Below, in pieces: positions 1 to 10,814 of a stretch of 64,000 bases of DNA (its first letter is position 1; each line of letters opens with the position of its first letter). The notes beneath the pieces are model-generated. The model was not told where the DNA came from. It saw only the letters and a list, made by a program, of their open reading frames with translations, and made no database searches. This DNA is from Macrobrachium rosenbergii (Eukaryota; Arthropoda; Malacostraca; Decapoda; Palaemonidae). Location: contig NC_089742.1 in assembly GCF_040412425.1 (NCBI RefSeq), forward strand, positions 72,557,271 to 72,621,270, written 5' to 3'. The position numbers and the translations under genes are program-made.

Positions 1-80
1 TGTCAAAATGAGTTACCTGAAACACCATTGGCAATGCTGCTGCAAGTCCCAGCCGAGCCAGGCCAGGTTCCCCAATTGCT
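1..80 (+). repeat. Inner part of left ITR of element A
   Basis: Bases 1-58 are the reverse complement of 15152-15209 with one mismatch, and similarity continues to about position 80 (15130 on the other side). The outermost part of this repeat lies before the window. Confidence 0.85.
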
Positions 81-367
81 TTCCGTTTGCCTTGCTGCAT
101 GGATGTTTCCTGCTTCAGGTGAACTTTTGGTTATTAGCCCGACCCCCGTATACTGACTTTATTGAAATTGGATAACGACTTGGACCATATTTTTGCCTTT
201 TTCTCCTGGATTGTTCTTTCACCTGGCATTGGATTTTTCTCTCCCGTCTGGACTTTGACTCGATTTGGACTCGCCAAGGATAGTTTGGATAAAAAGACGC
301 CCCCCTTCGGATAGCGCTACTGCAACCAAGACTGTTACCATACTGCTGGCGATGCTGCAACCCACCG

Positions 368-1293
368 ATCGTGCACAGCTTGCAAACAGAGGATGAGTAC
401 CCTCAAACATGACAGACATTCATTTTGTATAGCAGGTAGGAAGGTGCAATGTAGCTTAACATTGAGATGTGACGAATGTAGATCATGGTCAAAAGATCAG
501 ATGGAGGATTATGTTAAACATAGAAAATCTCTAGCTCCAAAGAGCAAACATAAGGAACCAGCTGTAGAAACTCAGAGTCTAGACAAAGAAGCTTTAGAAT
601 CAGAGTTATTTAGGAAATTAGAGGATAAATTATCAGCTAGCTTGAGAAATTTATTTTCTAGTTTCATGACAAAGTTATCTGAATTCAAGGAGCAGAATAT
701 AAGTGCTAGGGAAATAGAAACTAACCGTTCTTTTTCAGCTCCCCTGCCTGTTCCAGAACCAGCCCTAATGGGTGCCGGGGGTCATGGAGAATCGCAAACC
801 CCGAAGGTAGGATCTGCCGGCCCCTCGGCATGGAGCAGGCAGTGTTAGCAGCAGTTTTCCCCCTTTCTTCGGATAGTGTAAGTTCAGAGGTAAATTTAGA
901 TGTAGGATTGACGCAGACAAATAGGGATAGTCAGGTAGCAACGAGTGTAGGAGAGAAGTTGAAGGTGCAGTCTTCTTTGGGGGCAGGTGCAATTAAGGTT
1001 CCGGGATCCTTGTTAGATCCAGCAGCGGTTCTATTTCCAGCTGCAGTCTCCTTACAACAAAATGTTACTAAATCTGTTGACGAGGATTTAGATTTAGTTG
1101 TAAGTTTGTCAGATTCAGGAAGGTTGGAGGATTTCTCTTCCTCTTCGAGAGTTCCTTTTCCTTCTGGGGAAAAACTCTTGTCGGTTGGTGATGGTAATTC
1201 ATTTGATAGGACATTAAATGTAGCAAAATATAATGCTAATTTATTGGGTCTTTCCAAAGGGTATAGGTCATTGGTCAGACAGTGTTTTAATAT
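368..1293 (+). pseudogene. Element A gag-like ORF1, N-terminal part (broken)
   Basis: First part of the DIRS gag-like protein. A Cys/His-rich module is seen at about 368-490: a CxxC pair just before the ATG at 393, then HDRHSFC, and finally CDECRSW. The same module recurs in elements B, D and E, so it is likely a family zinc-binding domain; nucleic-acid binding is inferred, not shown. A Ser/Pro-rich stretch (SAPLPVPEPAL, about residues 115-125) is also shared with E. A frameshift near 835 moves the frame into a second segment that runs to about 1303. The frame is then cut by element B after codon AAT plus AT at 1293 and resumes in frame at 7750. Confidence 0.75.
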
Positions 1294-1490
1294 GATATTT
1301 TAATGATAAAATAAAGTTTGTTCATACTTACCTGGCAGATATATATATAGCTGTATTCTCCGAAGGTCCGACAGAATTTCAAATTTCGCGGCACACGAGT
1401 GGCCGGGTCAGGTGGTTAGTACCCATTCCCGCCGCTGGGAGGCGGGTATCAGGAACCATTCCCATTTTCTATTCAGATTTTCTAACGCCA
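1294..1490 (-). repeat. Element B ITR (sense 3' end)
   Basis: Inverted copy of 7570-7749. It runs from the end through the (AT)-rich GCAGATATATATATAGCTG segment to the GAACCATTCCCATTTT segment. On the minus strand it holds CAG|GTAAGTATG with the GT at 1330-1331, 37 nt from the end. Confidence 0.85.
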
Positions 1491-1525
1491 CTGTCTCCTG
1501 AGGGGAGGAGGGAGGGCAATATAAA

Positions 1526-1625
1526 TATATATATCTGCCAGGTAAGTATGAACAAACTTTATTTTATCATTAAAATATCATTTTGTTCATGAGACTTACC
1601 TGCCAGATATATATATAGCTGAATA
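1526..1625 (-). repeat. Element B internal complementary region (ICR)
   Basis: Contains both element ends in inverted form around the joint ATTAAAATATCATTTTGT: the left half matches the reverse complement of the 1294 end and the right half that of the 7749 end. This is the template signature used by DIRS elements to form closed circles. Confidence 0.85.
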
Positions 1626-1989
1626 CCACCTTTGGAGGGGGTAGAGACAGCCAAGAAATAGGAAAAAACCAATTATTGGTAAAATTATTTTGGTTCCTTA
1701 TCTGATAGCGTAGCTGACTGAGTGGTTACTGTCACTCTAGTCTGCTTCTGCTTTACTAGAGACCCCAGCGAGGTAGTGACCTATATAGCTGGCGACTTCT
1801 AGATGATCTGTCAACGGGGCGTGACCACAATGTGACTAGATCATAGCCCATACAAAGAGGACAAAAGAGCATTACTAACCACCTAACCAACACCTAAAGC
1901 GTTAGTTTGCAAAGGATTGGGAAGACTGCCTCCAGTAGTCGACCCAACAACCACAAAAACACAATTAAAAGGGGATAGGATCAGAGTTA

Positions 1990-2880
1990 CCCCTTGTCCC
2001 CAAGGTTGCTGAAGCAGCAATGTATGGTCCCAGCGAAAAAGCAATTTCGTATGCTACCTAAACATCTTGCCAAGAGTGTGAGGCAAACACCGAATTGACT
2101 TTCGCCAAAATGTGGCACTAAAAATGTCACTGAGTACCATCTTTTTCTTGAACGCCATGGAGGTAGCAACTGCCCTCACCTCGTGAGCGTTAACTCTCAA
2201 CAACTTGAAGTTGAGTCGTCACAACTAGAGTGTGCGTCCTTAATGACGTCCCTAATGAAGAATGCCAGTGCATTCTTCGACATAGGTTTAACTGGTTGCC
2301 TCACAGAACACCATAAAACATCCAATGGACCACGAGTGTCCTGTGTTCTTTTAAGGTAGTACTTGAGAGCTCTAACTGGACATAGAACTCCCTCAGGTTC
2401 CTGTCCAATAAGGTCTGCTAAACCTTTAATTTCAAAGTGTCTAGGCCAAGGGTTAGAAGACCTATCATTCTTAGCCAAGAACTTAGGGCTTAAAGAATAG
2501 ACAGCATTGTGTTCCTTGAAGCCCACATGACGGCCTCGAACTTCTCTCACTCTCTTCGCCACGAGGAATGCCGTTTCGAGTAACATCCTTAAGAGATGCA
2601 GAGTGGAGAGGCTCAAAGGACTAAACATCAAAACTTGAGCATTACGTCCAAGTTCCAAGCAGGGGAAATCAGCTGAGGAACCTTGGACGTCTTGAAAGAG
2701 CCCGTAAGATCGTGGAGGTCCTTATTGTCAGACAAAGCTAATCCTCTGTGTCTGAATACAATCAAAAGCATGCTCCGATAACACTTGATAGTCGGAACTG
2801 CTATATCGAGTTTTTCTCTTAAGTAAAGGAGAAAATCCGCAACCTGGCTCACAGTGATAGAGGAAGAGGAAAAGCCCTTC
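1990..2880 (-). pseudogene. Element B tyrosine recombinase (YR), inactive
   Basis: Recombinase that would integrate the DIRS circle. In sense order: N-terminal core-binding type segment (SQVADFLLYLREKLD, near 2850), the first catalytic arginine region (FLVAKRVREVRG, near 2560), CPVRALKYYLKRT near 2375, then the HxxR box as AHEVRAVATSMAF near 2170. After that the expected S-H-Y-L-x-D-V motif reads SHSWQDV, so the nucleophilic tyrosine is a serine (codon TCT, bases 2073-2075), followed by a stop. Frameshifts near 2640 and 2200 also break it. Downstream codons still resemble the family C-terminus. Confidence 0.8.
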
Positions 2881-3029
2881 TTTCTACACCAACCTTTGAA
2901 GGTTGCTCACTTCGCTAGATATATCCTTTAGATGAAGAACTTCTGGCTCTAGCGATGGCCCGTGCCACCTGGCCAGAAAAAACCCCTTCGCTCTGACCAA
3001 GTTTCGATAGTCTGAAAGCAGTCAGGTTC

Positions 3030-4880
3030 AGAGCGGGAGATTCAAAGATATCTCGTGAAGTGGGTTTGTATGAGCAGGTCTGCTCTCATAGGAAGGGTCC
3101 TCGGAACGTCTACCAACCAGAAGAGAAACTCCGAGAACCAGTGGTTGAAGGCCAAAACATGGGGATGAGAGTCATCCTCGTCCCTTGTGAGGCCGCGAAC
3201 TTGCGTATGACTTCTCCCAGAATTTAGAACGGGGAAAAGGCGTAAACATCTATTCCCGTCCAATCCCAGGGAAGAGCAACTATCGCAACTGCCCCAGGGT
3301 CGAGTACAGATGAGCTTTACAGAGGGAGCCTCGCTGTTCTTGAGGTCGTGAAAATATCCACAAGATGGCGACCCCAAAATTTCCAAAAATCTTGGCAAAC
3401 CTCCTGATGAAGGGTCCATTCCTTCAGCAGGAGTTGATGGCGCCAACAGAGCAGGTCTGCTCGAACATTTTCGACCTCTGCCACAAAACTTGTGAGAATC
3501 GAAATGTTGCGAGCATAGGCTCAAAGAATAATCTCTCTTGCAAGGCTGAACAGGGAACAAGTATTGTCCGAGTTTGCTAGAACTACACGATTGCAAACTT
3601 GGACCTCAAGAATTGGCGAGCTAAAGATAGCCGCCAAATCTTTGAAGTCGATGTGCCAGGACACCTGTTCCTCTCTCCAGGTTCCTAACACTTTCTCTCC
3701 CTCTAGTGTTGCCCCCAACCTGTTGACGACCCGTCGGAAAAACAACACTAGGTTGGGGTTCAGAAGCTTGAGGGAGATCCTTTCTGCAATTCCGTTGGAT
3801 CGAGCCACCACCACAGATCCTCTTTATATAAGGAAGAATTCTCAATTCCTCTTTCAAGTCTTCCTTGCTTTGTCAGTTCTCCAACAAAAAGAACTGAAGA
3901 GGCCTGAGATGCAGACTCCCAGAAAACAAACTTCTCCAGCGAGGAAATGGTCCCCAGCAGACTCATTCCTTCCTTCACCTAGCATGTTTCCTTTTCCAAG
4001 AAGGCCGAAACTTTTTCGTACATAGAAGTTGCCGTTCTTGCGACGGAGACGCTATAAAAGCCGCTGAATAGATCTGAATTCCCAGACACAATGGACAGTG
4101 AGGGGATCAGCTGCGACTTCTCCACAGACCAGAAGTCCCAGGGACTTCACGAGTTGCAGAGTCAACTGAAGGTCCTCCAGATACCCGCCGACGACGCTCG
4201 AATCAACCAGTCGTCCAAGTAGAGTGAGATCCTGGCGTGCGACAGATGCAACTGCATCGCAACGTTTTTCATGAGACGATGTAAACACCCTCGGAGCAAA
4301 ATGTGACGCCAACAGCATCTGGTGTTCCCAGGCGGTCAACCATCCAAGTACCGACCAGACCCAACGTTGCTTAACTTCGCTGATCGGACGAAGCGGTGTT
4401 TTCAACGTGGTATGGCCGTTGTGCAGAGTCCAAAGCAGAGAGCCCTGAACTGGTACGTCTAGTCCCCAAGACAACCTGAGATACTTCACCGAACGTGGAT
4501 GAATTGGGCGTGAAGATAAGTATCTTGGAGATCCAAAGATACCATCCAATCCCGGGATGAAGGGCTCCTAGTATTGACTGCGAGGTCTCCATCTTGAACT
4601 TTTCCTTCCGGACCAAGTTGTTCGACCTGTTGACGTCCAAGACGGGTCTCCAGCCTACTGAACGTTTTGGGACTAGAAACAATCTGTAGTAAAATCCCGG
4701 GAACACCGAGTCAATATCTGTTCCACTGCTCTCCGCTCGAACATCTGTTCGAGCAGGTCAAACAATTTTCTGTTTGACAGGAAGGCAGTTGGGAAACAAA
4801 AAACAAAAGAGGAGACAGGAAGGGAATCAAGTAACCTCTCTCTAACAGTAGGAGGGACCAAACGTCTGCCCCTCACTCTT
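3030..4880 (-). pseudogene. Element B reverse transcriptase/RNase H (broken)
   Basis: DIRS-type RT and RNase H in several frames. Seen in sense order: FYYRLFLVPKRSVGWRPVLD near 4690-4630, then a DLQDTY box near 4530 in place of the usual DLKDAY. The catalytic box is intact as LYLDDWLIRAS near 4230-4200. Then come a thumb region (SLLGTISSLEKFVFWES near 3960) and RNase H-like sequence (RISLKLLNPNLVLFF onward, with VSWHIDFKDLAAI, near 3780-3630). The usual D-x-S-x-x-G-W-G start of RNase H is not clean here. Multiple frameshifts rule out function. YLDD here contrasts with YLND in elements A and D. Confidence 0.8.
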
Positions 4881-5109
4881 TCCAGGCTTGTGCAAAATGA
4901 AGCCTGGTTGCAAAGGGAGTCTGGAGATGAAAGGAGTCACTTGCTACCTCTCTTGGAAGTGACATTCCTTCGGAAAAAACTCTTTCTCGTGGTGCGGGTC
5001 TCGTGTTGCTTCCATGGAAGCCCCTTTGTTATACAAACATTTAGCTTTCGTTTACTTTTTGTATCTGAGATCGGTGCAAGCGTTATGAAGGAGATGCAGT
5101 TTGAATGTC

Positions 5110-5620
5110 GATAACTTTAGTTTTGAGAAAAACGATATTTTTGCTTCTCTGTGTATTTATTTGCTTGCCGTTACACAGTTTGATGTTTTTATGACATAAT
5201 GAAAAGCCAAAAATAGACCTGCAAATTAATATAACTTCGCTAAATGAAGCTAAATGAAGCGAGTGTCAAAACACGGCTGAGGTTGGCCAGCGACGTTTTA
5301 CTTAGTCAAGCTCTGAGCTGCTACTGACTGACTGCCACTGACTGCCCTGCGGCATTCCTGTCTTTTTGATGCGCGTACTATGTCCACAGGGTTGCCATAG
5401 ATCGCATTAGATATTATTTCATAGCTAAAAGGAAATTACCACCGATATACTGACAATATCATTACATTATATGAAAAATGTAATTTGACTATGATAGGTT
5501 ACTGTTTTGTTTATAACTTCTAACTGTGGCGAACTTTTAAATAAAACTTTCTGAGAAGATAGTCAGGATATGTATGATGCCATATATAAAATATCCCAGA
5601 AAATTTTATTTCCGATTTTT
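5110..5620. other. AT-rich stretch inside element B
   Basis: Base composition drops to AT-rich between GC-richer gag and RT sequence, with no DIRS coding similarity. It is probably a further insertion, but no terminal repeats or target duplication could be recognised. Confidence 0.35.
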
Positions 5621-5912
5621 TCGTCAAACGCTCCCCTTAAGACAAAGACAACTGCGAGGGTGGAGAGAGAGGAGCCGACGGTTGAAAAGTCTCAGGAAAC
5701 AGATCCTAAAGAAAAAGCCAGAGTCTGATAATCAGAGGAAGAGAGAAGACGAAAGAAGTTTCTCTTCATACAAAGGCTGTGACGAAAGAGGATGTTCTTC
5801 CGCAGCTGGTGGGTCTTGAGTGAGTGGTGAAAGTAGTTCCGATTCGCCGACACGTAAGCGGGAACTCCAGCGAACGAAGAAGTCGTCAACTAGAAATGCG
5901 TATAGTAAACAT

Positions 5913-6015
5913 AAAAATGTGGAACGCTTCACGATTAGCGTGTCATCCTTGCGCAAGAGCCATGCTAATCTTCTCTGTATCGTTCCAATTAGTATATGTA
6001 CTGCGAAGCAAGTAC
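5913..6015 (-). ncRNA. U6 snRNA-like copy (probable pseudogene)
   Basis: The minus strand reads as U6 snRNA from the 5' stem-loop (ACTTGCTTCGCAGTACATAT) through GGAACGATACAGAGAAG, ATTAGCATGG and GCGCAAGGATGACACGC to a CCACATTTTT end. The ACAGAGA box and AGC triad are intact. Compared with the metazoan consensus it lacks one G in the 5' loop, two As after ACTA and about one base before TCGTGAAGC, and it has changes in the internal stem (GGCTCTTG for GGCCCCTG). Length is about 103 nt against about 107. No TATA box is seen at the expected distance upstream. It lies in the gag region of element B, in the sense direction of B. A retroposed copy is more likely than a live gene. Confidence 0.85.
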
Positions 6016-7569
6016 TGGCTAAATTAAGAAGGACATCAAATGTTGAAGCGGGTAGTTGTGCGACATGATGAACAACTGGAGCGGTGTCAACACAAGACTT
6101 GAAGCTATACGGCGAAAGCGAGCGCGGAGCGTCATGGCGTGACGCGCGAGAGGCTCCGTGGCAAGTACTAGAAGAGAGTCACAGGCGTGGCGCTGAGCGT
6201 CAAGGCTAGCGCGCGCGCGGCGTCAAGGTGAGGAGCGCGTGAAGCGTGAGAAGCGCACGAAGAGCAAGACGCGCTCCTGGCGCGAGACAAGAGAAAAGGC
6301 CAACACCTCAACTCGGGAAGACGAATAGGAAGCCACTAAACACTCTCTCTAGAAGACAGACGCTCTGTATCGTTCCCGAGCGGGAGACGAAGGTGAAAGT
6401 CTGTACCTCTTAACAGGCAGATTCGAATCTTGAAAGGTTCATGAGAGCATCCAGCTGTTGTTGCAAACCCAACAAAATCTTACGCGTTGGAGAAGCCACT
6501 CTCTCGGGGGAAGGGCTGAACCTGAGAGAAGGAAAGGGGCGAGAGACGTATACTTCCTTCCACAGGGGGAAGAAGCTCTAGCCCTTGCCTTAGCGCGACA
6601 GGGGGTCGAGTAGAGTGATCATTCGAAAAACACTTTATTCTCTTCTGCAGAGGAATATCCATGCAACTTTCGGGGAAGAGTACAAACGTCTAGAGGAAGA
6701 GGACGTGAAGCGTCCTCTCCTCTAAGCTTCTCTTAAGAGGGCGAGAGTCCAACCGAGCTCCAACCCCGTGCGGGGGAGGACGTGTCGGAGGACGAGAAGC
6801 AATCCTTCAGGATGCGTGCCTGAGCACGATCCCTGGCAGCCTGGGTAGCGTCATCAGGACCTGCGAAGGGACGCCAGATCGGTGGGAAGCCCCCGTAACC
6901 CTCATGCGGCTTTCGACATGCCCCCTCCCTGGTCCTGGGAGTTCGACAGAGGTCCAGGCCTAGAGGCATTATAGGGCCGATCTGACGCCCCCTCCACAAC
7001 ACTAGGGGCACTAGCACTAACACTATGCGTTTGAATTGCATTCACTTTAGTTTCAAGAGCACGCATTGACTCCACACGAGAGCCAGGGAATTACCTTCTG
7101 CAGCAACAAACTACAGGGTTAGTAATAAATTACTACAGGGTTACTAGTAGGAGAAAACCCTGACTGTCCAACTAAGGATGCACTCTAGGAGGAAGATTCC
7201 TCAGCCTATCACGCTCCAATTTAAGCATATAGGCTTCATATTTCTTCCACTCACCCTCAGACAATCCCACACATTCATTACCGATTATCATAGAGCATTG
7301 AACACCCTTACATATCATACATAAAGAGTGAGGAACTACCAAAGTCTTCGATAGCCTCACCTCACATTCACCCAAGCTACAGACTCGATAGCTAGAGGTA
7401 AGACATCTTAATTATAAGAAAAGTCAAAAGCAAAATAAAAAACGGTCCACAAAGAGCGTATGCCAAGTCACAGATCCAGTCGAATACCAAAAAACAACCA
7501 AAATACTTAAGTGACAACAAATTTCGAAATCCAAATGGCGGAGGAACTGACAACAGGTGTTGACAGTCC

Positions 7570-7749
7570 GGCGACAGAGAAAATCTGAATAGAAAATGGG
7601 AATGGTTCCTGATACCCGCCTCCCAGCGGCGGGAATGGGTACTAACCACCTGACCGGCCACTGCGTGTGCCGCGAAATTTGAAATTCTGTCGGACCTTCG
7701 GAGAATACAGCTATATATATATCTGGCAGGTAAGTCTCATGAACAAAAT
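7570..7749 (-). repeat. Element B ITR (sense 5' end)
   Basis: Inverted copy of 1294-1490, including GGAGAATACAGCTATATATA and, near the end, CAGGTAAGTCTCATGAACAAAAT. The end at 7749 is set by the ICR match. Confidence 0.85.
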
Positions 7750-9581
7750 AGGGTTTTCGAATATCCTTGATCATGTAATGAAGAATTTTCCGGAACTCAC
7801 AAATGATGTATTACAAGATTATCAAGGGAGACCGGAGTCTGTATATTTTCTTTCTCTAAAATCTATGGCCTCTTCTGTAACCTCAGATTTTTCCCTATCC
7901 TCTACTGTTCCAAACCTTCCGCTGCTCTTTCTCAACCTTCCCTTTCAGGCCACCTTTCGGGGAACATTTCTGGTGCTTTGTTAGTTCATCCGGCATCTAT
8001 GCCATTAGCGGGTTTGTCTTCGGTGCCATCTGCGGCGAATCCCATACCTTCTCAAGCTTCCGATCTAGTTGCTGCGGCAGTTGGCGGTGCGCCTGCCTCA
8101 GCCTTTAATGTTGCAGTACCGATAGTTTCCGCAGTCGCCCCAGTACCTAAGCAGTCTGGTGTTTCGTCTTCTCCTGTTTCTTTGGGTTCAGTACCTCATA
8201 ATCTTCCCTTCAAAACCCTTTCAAGTTCAAGGCCAGCTGGGACATTCTCTACCTGCCCAACATCGTCGGCAGGAGCGCCGGTGGTGACTCCGAGTGTGGC
8301 ATCGTCCTTCTTTCTTCCTTCGGTTCCTCCTTTCTCAACTTTTCCAACAGGTTCCTCTGTCCCCCTGGCTAAGGCGGTCTATGCAGGTTTGGGTTTGATT
8401 TCAGGTCAGCAGGGACCCTTTCCCTCTTCTGCTTCAAGTAGGTGTTCCTCTGTTCCGGATTTCCAGTCTCACACGACTCTGCTACATCCGGGTTTGCATG
8501 GTGTGGGTGTTGCGGTCTCTCCACTCTCAGTAGTGGGCATTATCCGCCCAGGTGTGACCAACCCAGGTGTTGCGTCATCGTCTTTGGAGGGTGCAGGGTT
8601 AGCGCAACCTATTTCGATGACTCCCAATATGTTCGGGACTGACTCATCAGGGGTCCGTCTTGCGCATCCAGGTGTGTCATGTTCCGGATCATCAGGTTCA
8701 ACGTTTGCTAGGGGTCAGCCTGTCTCATTTCCGGTTTCAGCTCGGTCGAACCAATTCGACAAAGACTGTTCCTGTGAAGAGGAGGATCAGATACCAGAGG
8801 CTAGTTTTCCTTCGGCCAATGAGTCTGAGTACAGACAGATGTTGGACTTTATCCACTCGCTGTATCCACAGTCCAAGGCTCTGGGGGAGCCGATACAGCA
8901 TAACAAAGCTATGTTCGAGTCGCTTTATGCAACAAAACTGGTGGTAGCACAGTCACCAAAGAATCTAGCCTGGTTTGGCAGGGTCGAGCAGGCTTTGAGA
9001 GGGGCATCCTTGATAGGATCAGGTAAGCAGGATTCACCCTTGCTTCCTATTTGGAAGGGCTTTTATAGGGTCGCGGGTAACCCTTCTGCAGGTGTTAGGG
9101 TGCCGCTGAACGAGCCAGTAGAGGCTCTTCTATCTCGGGTTCCATCGTCGAACCGTCTAGTATTTATTTGGGAGACACCTTCCGCAACCAGTCGGAGGCG
9201 TTATCACACACTATGTGGATGCTATCCGGTCTGATGGGGTTCCTCAAACAGGATGGTTATACTCCGTCAGACCCAACTCTATTCGACAGCCTCATCACGT
9301 CGGTTTCCATGGGGCTTGCACACCAGGCAAATGTTTCCGCAGGACGTACTACATTCTTCGGGAAGAAGAGGAGGGACTTCTATCTAAACCATCTGCCTCC
9401 TCATTTTCCTAACATTCACAAGAGGGCACTGCTGAGGGCTCCATTGGTGCTCAGCAGCAGTTTGTTTAGAGAGGACGACACTTCAGCAATGGTCAACTTT
9501 GTGTCATCTACCTCAGCAATGGAGTCGCAGCAAGCCATGATCAGGGTTGCCGCAGAGTGCCAGATCTCTGAAGAGGTCTAG
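7750..9581 (+). pseudogene. Element A gag-like ORF1, C-terminal part (broken)
   Basis: Continues the gag of A in frame after element B (GFSNILDHVMKNFPEL, then LQDYQGRPESVYFLSLK; element E has FQDYLGRPDSVCLLS). A frameshift near 7975 leads into a long Ser/Pro/Val-rich region (7978-9234), then a folded-looking segment (SEYRQMLDFIHSLYPQSKAL near 8825, FESLYATKLVV near 8915). A further frameshift near 9170 leads to the C-terminal part with GKKRRDFYLNHLPPHFPNIH (about 9360-9420), which matches E (YFYLGHLPPQYPDVHKRD). It ends at a stop at 9579-9581, next to the RT region. Function beyond a gag-like role in the particle is not known from the sequence. Confidence 0.75.
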
Positions 9582-10814
9582 AATGTCTTCTCCTTCAAAG
9601 CGCTCTCACTCCAAGTCTCTGGGAAGTTCTAAGAAAGTACGCTTTTCATCCAAGCTTTCCGGTTCTGCCTGGGATCCGAAACCTTCCAATCATAAGAAGG
9701 ATTTTTGGAAATAGGAGACATTCCCTTCGCCTGCACCTGTAAGAGGTTGCCTTGCCCCTTTCTGGGACATCTGGAAGGAGTGGGGCACAGAGAGTTAGGT
9801 AGTGGAGATCTTAAGGAAGGGTTACAGAGTCCCTTTTCACTCTCGTCCTCCGCTATCCAACTCACCAGTGCATCTTCCCAGTTACTCCCTTTCTTCCATC
9901 AGGGGGTTAGCTTTGGCGGCAGAGATCCGAGCCCTTTTAGAGAAGGGAGCCTTAGAGCCCGCTCCCCCTTCTCCGGGGTTCTACAGCTGGATCTTTGTGG
10001 CCCCCAAAGTGGGAGGATCTTGAACCTATCATAGATCTCTTGGGTCTCTAACAAGTTTGTAACCTCGACGAAGTTTCATATGGAAACTTCCCACTTGGTG
10101 CTGCGGTCGGTCCGGAGGGAAGAATGGATGATTTCAGTGGACCTCAAGGACGCTTATCTCCAGGTTCCGATTCATCAGGAATCTCGGAAGTTCCTTCACT
10201 TCTTGGGTCCAACTGGAACATTTCAGTTCAAAGTCCTCTGCTTCGGTCTGACCACAGCACCTCAGGTATTCATGAGGGTGATGTCTCCTTTTTCAGATGT
10301 CATGCATTGTCGGGTCTTCCGAATGAGAAGATACCTCAACGACTGGCTGGTTCAAGCTTCGTCGGAAGGCGAGGCTCTGCAGGCAAGGAATTTTCTTTTG
10401 AACTTATGCCAGAAGTTAGGCATAAGAATCAGTTTCGACAAGAGTTCTGTGTTTCCAACTCAAGTAAAGACATACCTGGGAATGACGATTCAGACGCGTC
10501 TTTTGAGGGCTTTCCTGACAGAGAAGCGGGTTCTGCCGATTTTAAGCCAGCTGGAAACTTTCATGTCAAACAAAGTTCAACCTGTGAGCTTATGGAAAAG
10601 CCTGCTGGGCCAGATGGCCTCCCTATCCCTTCTTGTTCCAGGGTCTCGTCTCCGGATGCGTTCTCTGTAGGCGTTTCTCAGGAACTGCTGGGACTTTCGA
10701 GAAGAGAATGCGTCAATAATCTGGGACGATTCTTGCCTGAAGGATCTTCAGTGGTGGTCAGAAGAACATCATCTGACCACCGGTGTAAGATTGGACTTTC
10801 CCCTTCCAGATGTA
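9582..10814 (+). pseudogene. Element A reverse transcriptase (broken)
   Basis: DIRS-type RT. Seen in order: ILRKGYRVPFHSRPPLSNSP near 9805, RALLEKGALEP and FYSWIFVAPKVGGS near 9930-10020, a frameshift, then ISVDLKDAYLQVPIHQESRK near 10130 (the first catalytic aspartate box). LCFGLTTAPQVFMRVM follows near 10240. The active-site box is RRYLNDWLVQAS near 10330, where the family usually has YLDD; the codon is AAC. The thumb part follows (SLLGQMASLSLLVPGSRLRMRSL region, 10590-10660). Then a frameshift and the Tc1-like insertion at 10815 interrupt the RT-RNase H linker, which resumes at 12525 with a matching CATCTGTACAC join (element E has LPDVHLYTDA uninterrupted). Confidence 0.82.

Larger units (their letters stand above)
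4881..7375 (-). pseudogene. Element B gag-like ORF1 (broken, interrupted)
   Basis: Starts near 7375 with a Cys-rich module (HSLCMICKGVQC...NECVGLSEGEW, about residues 16-42) like those of A, D and E. It continues through a charged and Ser-rich region (6733-7041, including RAQARILKDCFSSSD) and RS/SD-type low-complexity sequence near 5690-5890. It is interrupted by an AT-rich stretch (5110-5620) and a U6-like sequence (5913-6015). The segment 6060-6300 is GC-rich with many GCG steps. No intact frame remains. Identity rests on position between ITR and RT and on the Cys module. Confidence 0.6.
1294..7749 (-). mobile_element. DIRS retrotransposon, element B, inserted in gag of A
   Basis: Nearly full-length DIRS on the minus strand. 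It has ITRs (1294-1490 and 7570-7749), an ICR (1526-1625), then in sense order gag (7375 to about 4900), RT/RNase H and YR. Ends were placed by comparison with the ICR, which reproduces the joined circle: the right end reads up to AAAAT and the left begins GATATTTT. Host sequence before and after joins in frame in the gag of A with no target duplication, as expected for tyrosine-recombinase elements. The family differs from A and E (ITR with TATATATATCTGCCAG). All ORFs are broken. Confidence 0.88.

Noticed and set aside
6360..6380. Second U6 fragment
   Set aside because: Only about 14 bases (CTCTGTATCGTTCC) are shared with U6, which is not enough.
6410..6445. tRNA T-arm at GATTCGAATC
   Set aside because: No acceptor stem, D-arm or anticodon arm could be placed in the 70 bases around it.
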